From: Inquilinus sp.
Lineage (GTDB): Bacteria; Pseudomonadota; Alphaproteobacteria; DSM-16000; Inquilinaceae
DNA length: 16,769 bases
Assembly: GCA_013003675.1 (NCBI GenBank)
Contig: JABDIP010000407.1
Location: 1-16,769 of the forward strand
Direction of reading: 5' to 3'
Shown here: positions 13,763 to 16,769 of the stretch, in pieces
Layout of the letters: every line of letters begins with the position of its first letter
Position numbering within the stretch: the first letter of the stretch is position 1
The notes under the pieces: model-generated
What the model was told of the DNA's origin: nothing
Databases searched by the model: none
What the model saw: only the letters and a program-made list of their open reading frames with translations
Position numbers and translations under genes: made by a program

Positions 13763-13942
13763 TCACCTCTCCCCTTGCGGGAGAGGTCGGCGAGCGTCAG
13801 CGAGCCGGGTGAGGGGACGCGCGGCGTCCGCCGCGCACATGATCCCGGCGGGCGATCCGGTCGTCGGATCGGACCGCAAGGGCGACGGCGTCCCGGTCCG
13901 GCAGAACCCCTCACCCTCCCTCTCCCGCACGGAGAGAGGGGA
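13763..13942. repeat. Palindromic intergenic repeat element (paired inverted repeats)
   Basis: A nested palindromic structure fills most of the 243-bp gap between the aldolase and dehydrogenase genes. It includes CTCTCCC-N5-GGGAGAG near 13768-13786; GCGCGGC-N4-GCCGCGC (13819-13836); and CTCTCC-N5-GGAGAG (13920-13936). The outer arms GGTGAGGGG (13808-13816) and CCCCTCACC (13907-13915) are perfect reverse complements. The CTCTCCC/GGTGAGGGG vocabulary is that of dispersed REP/BIME-like elements common between genes in high-GC alphaproteobacteria. It holds no convincing gene. It could modulate transcript stability or termination within the operon. Confidence 0.7.
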
Positions 13943-13976
13943 TTGGACACAGGCATTCGATTCTAGGGGCAACGGA

Positions 13977-14951
13977 ATGGCGCACATCCTGCTGACCGGG
14001 CGGATCCACCCTGCCGGCATGGCCCTGCTGGAGGCGCGGGGCGACGTCACGCTGGAATCGATCGACGACCCGACCGAGGCGGAATTCGTCGCCCGCCTGC
14101 CGGAGGCCGACGCGCTGATCGTTCGCACTGCCATCCTGCCGCCAAGTGCCGTGGCCGCGACGACCCGGCTGAAGGTCGTCTCGCGGCACGGCGTCGGCTA
14201 CGACAACGTCCCGGTCGACGCGCTGACCGCCCGGCGGATACCCCTGACCGTGGTCGGCAACGTCAACGCGGTGACCGTCGCCGAGCACGCAATGTTCTTC
14301 ATCCTCGCCCTGGCCAAGCGCTGCCGCTCCTACGACCGGGCGGTGCGCGACGGCGGCTGGGCGATCCGCGACAGCTTCGCGGCCACCGAACTTGACGGCA
14401 AGACGCTGCTGATCATGGGGTTCGGCCGGATCGGCCGGGAGGTGGCGAAACGCGCCGCCGCCTTCGACATGCGGCCGGTCGCCTACGATCCCCATGTCGA
14501 TGCCGGGGCCATGGCCGAAGCCGGCGTGGAAAAGGCGGATGACTGGCGCGCGGCCCTGGTGGCGGCCGATTTCGTCACCCTGCACCTGCCGCGGACGCCG
14601 GAGACTGTCGGCATGATCGGCGCCGGCGATCTGGCCGCGATGAAGCCGACCGCCTATCTGGTCAACACCGCCCGCGGCGGGCTGGTCGACGAGACGGCGC
14701 TGGCCGAGGCATTGCGCGCCGGCCGTATCGCCGGCGCCGGCATCGATACCTTCGACCGCGAACCGCCGGCGGCCGATCATCCGCTGCTGGGGTTGGATGG
14801 CGTGCTGCTCAGCCCGCACACCGCCGGCCTGACCGAGGAATGCGCCGCCCGGATGGGGCTGGCGACGGCGCGGAATGCCCTCGACGGTATCGACGGCCGG
14901 CTCGACCCGGAATTGGTGGTCAACCGCGACGTGTTGGCCGCCGGCGGATGA
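13977..14951 (+). CDS. D-isomer-specific 2-hydroxyacid dehydrogenase
   Basis: A 324-residue member of the D-2-hydroxyacid dehydrogenase family (SerA/hydroxypyruvate reductase-like). The NAD domain has GFGRIG (148-153) with D171 at the end of beta-2, favouring NAD(H). The catalytic triad is R233 (NTARGGLVDE), E262 (DREPP) and H281 (SPHTAG). VSRHGVGYDNVPVDA and VTVAEHAMFFIL match the substrate and hinge segments. There is no ACT domain, so it is unlikely to be a regulated SerA. ATG 13977 was chosen because AGGGG precedes it and the protein begins as family members do; the frame extends upstream only through the repeat element. It lies downstream of the aldolase and could reduce or oxidise a 2-keto/2-hydroxy acid made in the same pathway, for example tartronate-semialdehyde isomers or hydroxypyruvate. 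The substrate is not determined. Confidence 0.9.
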   Translation: MAHILLTGRIHPAGMALLEARGDVTLESIDDPTEAEFVARLPEADALIVRTAILPPSAVAATTRLKVVSRHGVGYDNVPVDALTARRIPLTVVGNVNAVTVAEHAMFFILALAKRCRSYDRAVRDGGWAIRDSFAATELDGKTLLIMGFGRIGREVAKRAAAFDMRPVAYDPHVDAGAMAEAGVEKADDWRAALVAADFVTLHLPRTPETVGMIGAGDLAAMKPTAYLVNTARGGLVDETALAEALRAGRIAGAGIDTFDREPPAADHPLLGLDGVLLSPHTAGLTEECAARMGLATARNALDGIDGRLDPELVVNRDVLAAGG

Positions 14952-15014
14952 GGGGCCGGCCCGCCGCTTCTCGGCATGGGCGCGGTATCGTGCGTTCCAA
15001 ATATGGGCGGCAAG

Positions 15015-15028
15015 GGAATATTCATTCT
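15015..15028. promoter_or_regulatory. Near-match IolR operator GGAATATTCATTCT before the ABC genes
   Basis: GGAA-N6-TTCT, one mismatch in the eight-base core; with the following A it fits most of the recalled GGAANATNCGTTCCA consensus (two mismatches at defined positions). It lies 122 bp before the ABC ATPase gene, within a larger GGGAA-N14-TTCCC dyad (15014-15037). Confidence 0.5.
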
Positions 15029-15067
15029 AGGTTTCCCTTTGCGCCGGGTTGGGGTGACGTGTAGCGT

Positions 15068-15073
15068 TGTAAT
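15068..15073 (+). promoter_or_regulatory. Possible -10 element for the ABC transporter operon
   Basis: TGTAAT (five of six consensus bases) 77 bp before the ATPase start and 39 bp after the operator-like site. The region 16-18 bp upstream has no good -35, so this is tentative. Confidence 0.25.
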
Positions 15074-15150
15074 GGTGTTCGTCGCCCGTCTGCGGTGACG
15101 CCCTGCGAAAGAGCGAGAAAAATCGCCGGTGCGGGTTTGGGAGGAAATCG

Positions 15151-15912
15151 ATGGCCTTGCTGGAAGCCCGCGGGATCTCCAAGCACTTCGGTGCGATCCA
15201 GGCGCTGGAAAGTGTCAGCTTCTCCATCGAGCCTGGGCAGGCCCTGGGTCTGATGGGTGACAACGGCGCCGGCAAGTCGACCCTGGTGAAGATTATGGCG
15301 GGCAATTTCCCGCCCTCCGGCGGCGAGCTGAATCTGGACGGGGAAAACGTCCACTTCCAGAAACCGATCCAGGCCCGTGAGAAGGGCATCGAGGTCGTCT
15401 ATCAGGAGCTCGCGCTCTGCGACAACTTGACGGCCGCCGCCAATGTGTTCCTCGGCCGTGAGGCGAAGAAGGGTCCGTGGCCGTTCCGCTTTCTTGACTA
15501 CACGACCATGTACGAGCGCGCCGGCGCGCTGTTCGAGGAGCTGAAATCCGAAACCCGGCCCCGCGATCTGGTGCGCAGCATGTCCGGGGGGCAGCGCCAG
15601 GCCGTAGCCATTGCCCGCACCCGGCTGTCCGACGCCAAGATCGTGCTGATGGACGAGCCGACGGCGGCGATCAGCGTGCGGCAGGTGGCCGAGGTGCTGG
15701 ATCTGATCAAGCGACTGATGGACCAGGGCATGGCCGTCATCCTGATCAGCCATCGCATGCCCGACGTCTTCGCCGTTTGCGATCGTGTCATGGTGCTGCG
15801 GCGCGGCCGCAAGGTCGCCGACAAGAAAACCGCCGATAGTTCGCCCGAGGAAATCACCGGCCTGATCACCGGCGCCATCGGTTCCGCCGAGGGTGGGCAC
15901 GCGCATGGATGA
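15151..15912 (+). CDS. Sugar ABC transporter ATP-binding protein, single-domain FrcA-like
   Basis: A 253-residue ABC ATPase powering sugar import from the inner-membrane cytosolic face. Walker A GDNGAGKST is at 36-44, Q-loop Q85 in VVYQE, signature MSGGQRQ at 144-150, Walker B IVLMDE with catalytic E169, and switch H201 in LISHRM. EPTAAISV and NVFLGRE are typical of the carbohydrate (CUT2) class, but most CUT2 ATPases such as RbsA and the inositol IatA have two fused ATPase domains and about 500 residues. This single-domain form resembles FrcA of Sinorhizobium, so it should work as a homodimer. A strong GGGAGGAAA precedes the ATG. The stop codon overlaps the permease start region, indicating translational coupling. 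The cargo sugar or cyclitol is not readable from the ATPase. Confidence 0.93.
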   Translation: MALLEARGISKHFGAIQALESVSFSIEPGQALGLMGDNGAGKSTLVKIMAGNFPPSGGELNLDGENVHFQKPIQAREKGIEVVYQELALCDNLTAAANVFLGREAKKGPWPFRFLDYTTMYERAGALFEELKSETRPRDLVRSMSGGQRQAVAIARTRLSDAKIVLMDEPTAAISVRQVAEVLDLIKRLMDQGMAVILISHRMPDVFAVCDRVMVLRRGRKVADKKTADSSPEEITGLITGAIGSAEGGHAHG

Positions 15913-16769
15913 GGGACCGGGGGGCCGCAAGACCGCCAACGTATCGATCAGCGATGTCACCAGCCAGCGTGAAGGCGGCTGGACGCATCACATCATCGGC
16001 AGTCAGGCGTTCTGGGTGACCGTCGCCGTGATCGTGATCTGCATCGTCATGTCCTTCGTGTCGGAGGCGTTCGCGACCGGCAACAACATCTTCAACGTGA
16101 CCCGCAATTTCGCGTTCATCGGGATCATCGCGCTCGGCATGACGGCGGTCATCATCACCGCCGGGATCGATTTGTCGGTCGGATCGGTGATGGGTCTATC
16201 GGGCATCGTGACCGGGCTGGTCCTCGATGCCGGATACCCGCTCTTCGTCGGCGCCGGCGTCGGGCTGATGACGGCGCTGATCTGCGGCGCCGTGAATGGC
16301 GCGCTGATCGCCTATCTCAAGCTTTCGCCCTTCGTGGTGACCCTAGGCATGCTCAGCATCGCCCGCAGCATGGCGCTGGTGATCTCCAACAATAAGATGG
16401 TCTACCAATTCGGGCCGGACGAGGAGCTGTATCTGGCGATTGGCGGCGGCACCAGCCTCGGTGTCGCCAACCCGGTCGTCGTGCTGCTGGTCCTGACGGT
16501 GATCTTTGCCCTGATTTTCAAGTTCAGCGTCTGGGGGCGGCACGTCTATGCGATTGGCGGCAATGAACAGGCGGCGCGCCTGACCGGCGTGCCGGTCGAC
16601 CTGATCAAGGTCTCCGTCTACGTGCTGTCGAGCACCACGGCGGCACTCGCCGCGATCCTCCAGCTCGGCTGGCTCGGCGCCGTCACGAACGCGCTCGGCA
16701 CGACCGTCGAGCTGCGCGTCATCGCCGCCACCGTGATCGGCGGCGCCGATTTGATGGGCGGCGCCGAGC
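15905..16769 (+). CDS. Sugar ABC transporter permease, FrcC/RbsC-like (3' end outside window)
   Basis: The first 288 residues of an inner-membrane permease of the RbsC/AraH (BPD_transp_2) family. After a polar 34-residue N-terminus come hydrophobic segments starting at FWVTVAVIVICIVMSFV, then FIGIIALGMTAVIITAGIDLSVGS, the family hallmark GIDLSVGS, and later GRHVYAIGGNEQAARLTGVPV, the coupling-helix motif facing the ATPase. The end, VIAATVIGGADLMGGAE, is the conserved VIGG-x2-LMGG region about 30-40 residues before the usual C-terminus, so little is missing. ATG 15905 overlaps the ATPase stop by 8 bp. A second ATG at 15909 is out of frame. The periplasmic binding protein gene expected for such a system is not in the window and may lie to the right. 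Confidence 0.92.
   Translation, partial: MDEGPGGRKTANVSISDVTSQREGGWTHHIIGSQAFWVTVAVIVICIVMSFVSEAFATGNNIFNVTRNFAFIGIIALGMTAVIITAGIDLSVGSVMGLSGIVTGLVLDAGYPLFVGAGVGLMTALICGAVNGALIAYLKLSPFVVTLGMLSIARSMALVISNNKMVYQFGPDEELYLAIGGGTSLGVANPVVVLLVLTVIFALIFKFSVWGRHVYAIGGNEQAARLTGVPVDLIKVSVYVLSSTTAALAAILQLGWLGAVTNALGTTVELRVIAATVIGGADLMGGAE

Noticed and set aside
13730..13966. Short plus-strand frame after the aldolase (78 codons)
   Set aside because: Lies almost wholly in the palindromic repeat element and its product is repeat-derived, with no ribosome binding site.

Overview
The window is high-GC DNA (roughly two thirds G+C or more by eye) with dense, well-spaced protein genes and purine-rich ribosome binding sites. 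The mix of genes points to an alphaproteobacterium, probably a Rhodospirillales-like soil or plant-associated heterotroph: a phasin-like start with PhaR-type TGC/GCA palindromes, an RpiR-type inositol regulator with a GGAA-N6-TTCC operator, and a FrcA/FrcC-type sugar ABC transporter. The lineage is an inference from gene content. I saw no tRNA, rRNA, CRISPR array, insertion sequence or phage gene.

Layout. (1) 1-1407: the start of a Lys/Ala/Pro-rich, tandem-repeat protein on the minus strand (possible phasin, running off the left edge), then a small LEA14-like lipoprotein. (2) 1542-6328: the upper myo-inositol pathway. iolD, iolE and an SDR oxidoreductase form a tight minus-strand operon, and iolG is transcribed divergently. 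The shared 199-bp promoter region holds two IolR-like imperfect sites and a perfect 10-bp inverted repeat. (3) 6427-10411: five genes with no evident link to inositol: a secreted alpha/beta hydrolase with an Asp nucleophile, a pyridoxamine-oxidase-like flavin protein, a divergent LysR regulator, a SAM methyltransferase and a VOC protein. (4) 10424-14951: an RpiR regulator (IolR candidate) divergent from an aldehyde dehydrogenase, a HpcH/HpaI aldolase and a D-2-hydroxyacid dehydrogenase. A palindrome-rich repeat element lies before the last of these. (5) 15151-end: a single-domain sugar ABC ATPase and the start of its permease, cut off at the right edge.

How it may work together. The ABC importer would bring in a cyclitol or sugar. 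IolG, IolE and IolD would oxidise, dehydrate and ring-open inositol to 5-deoxy-glucuronate. The usual lower-pathway genes iolB, iolC, iolJ and iolA are not in the window. Instead, regulator-linked aldehyde dehydrogenase, pyruvate-type aldolase and 2-hydroxyacid dehydrogenase genes are present, which suggests either a second sugar-acid branch under the same regulator or an unusual lower pathway. A perfect GGAA-N6-TTCC site in the regulator/dehydrogenase promoter, and near matches before the ABC genes and between iolD and iolG, support one RpiR-type regulon across parts 2, 4 and 5.
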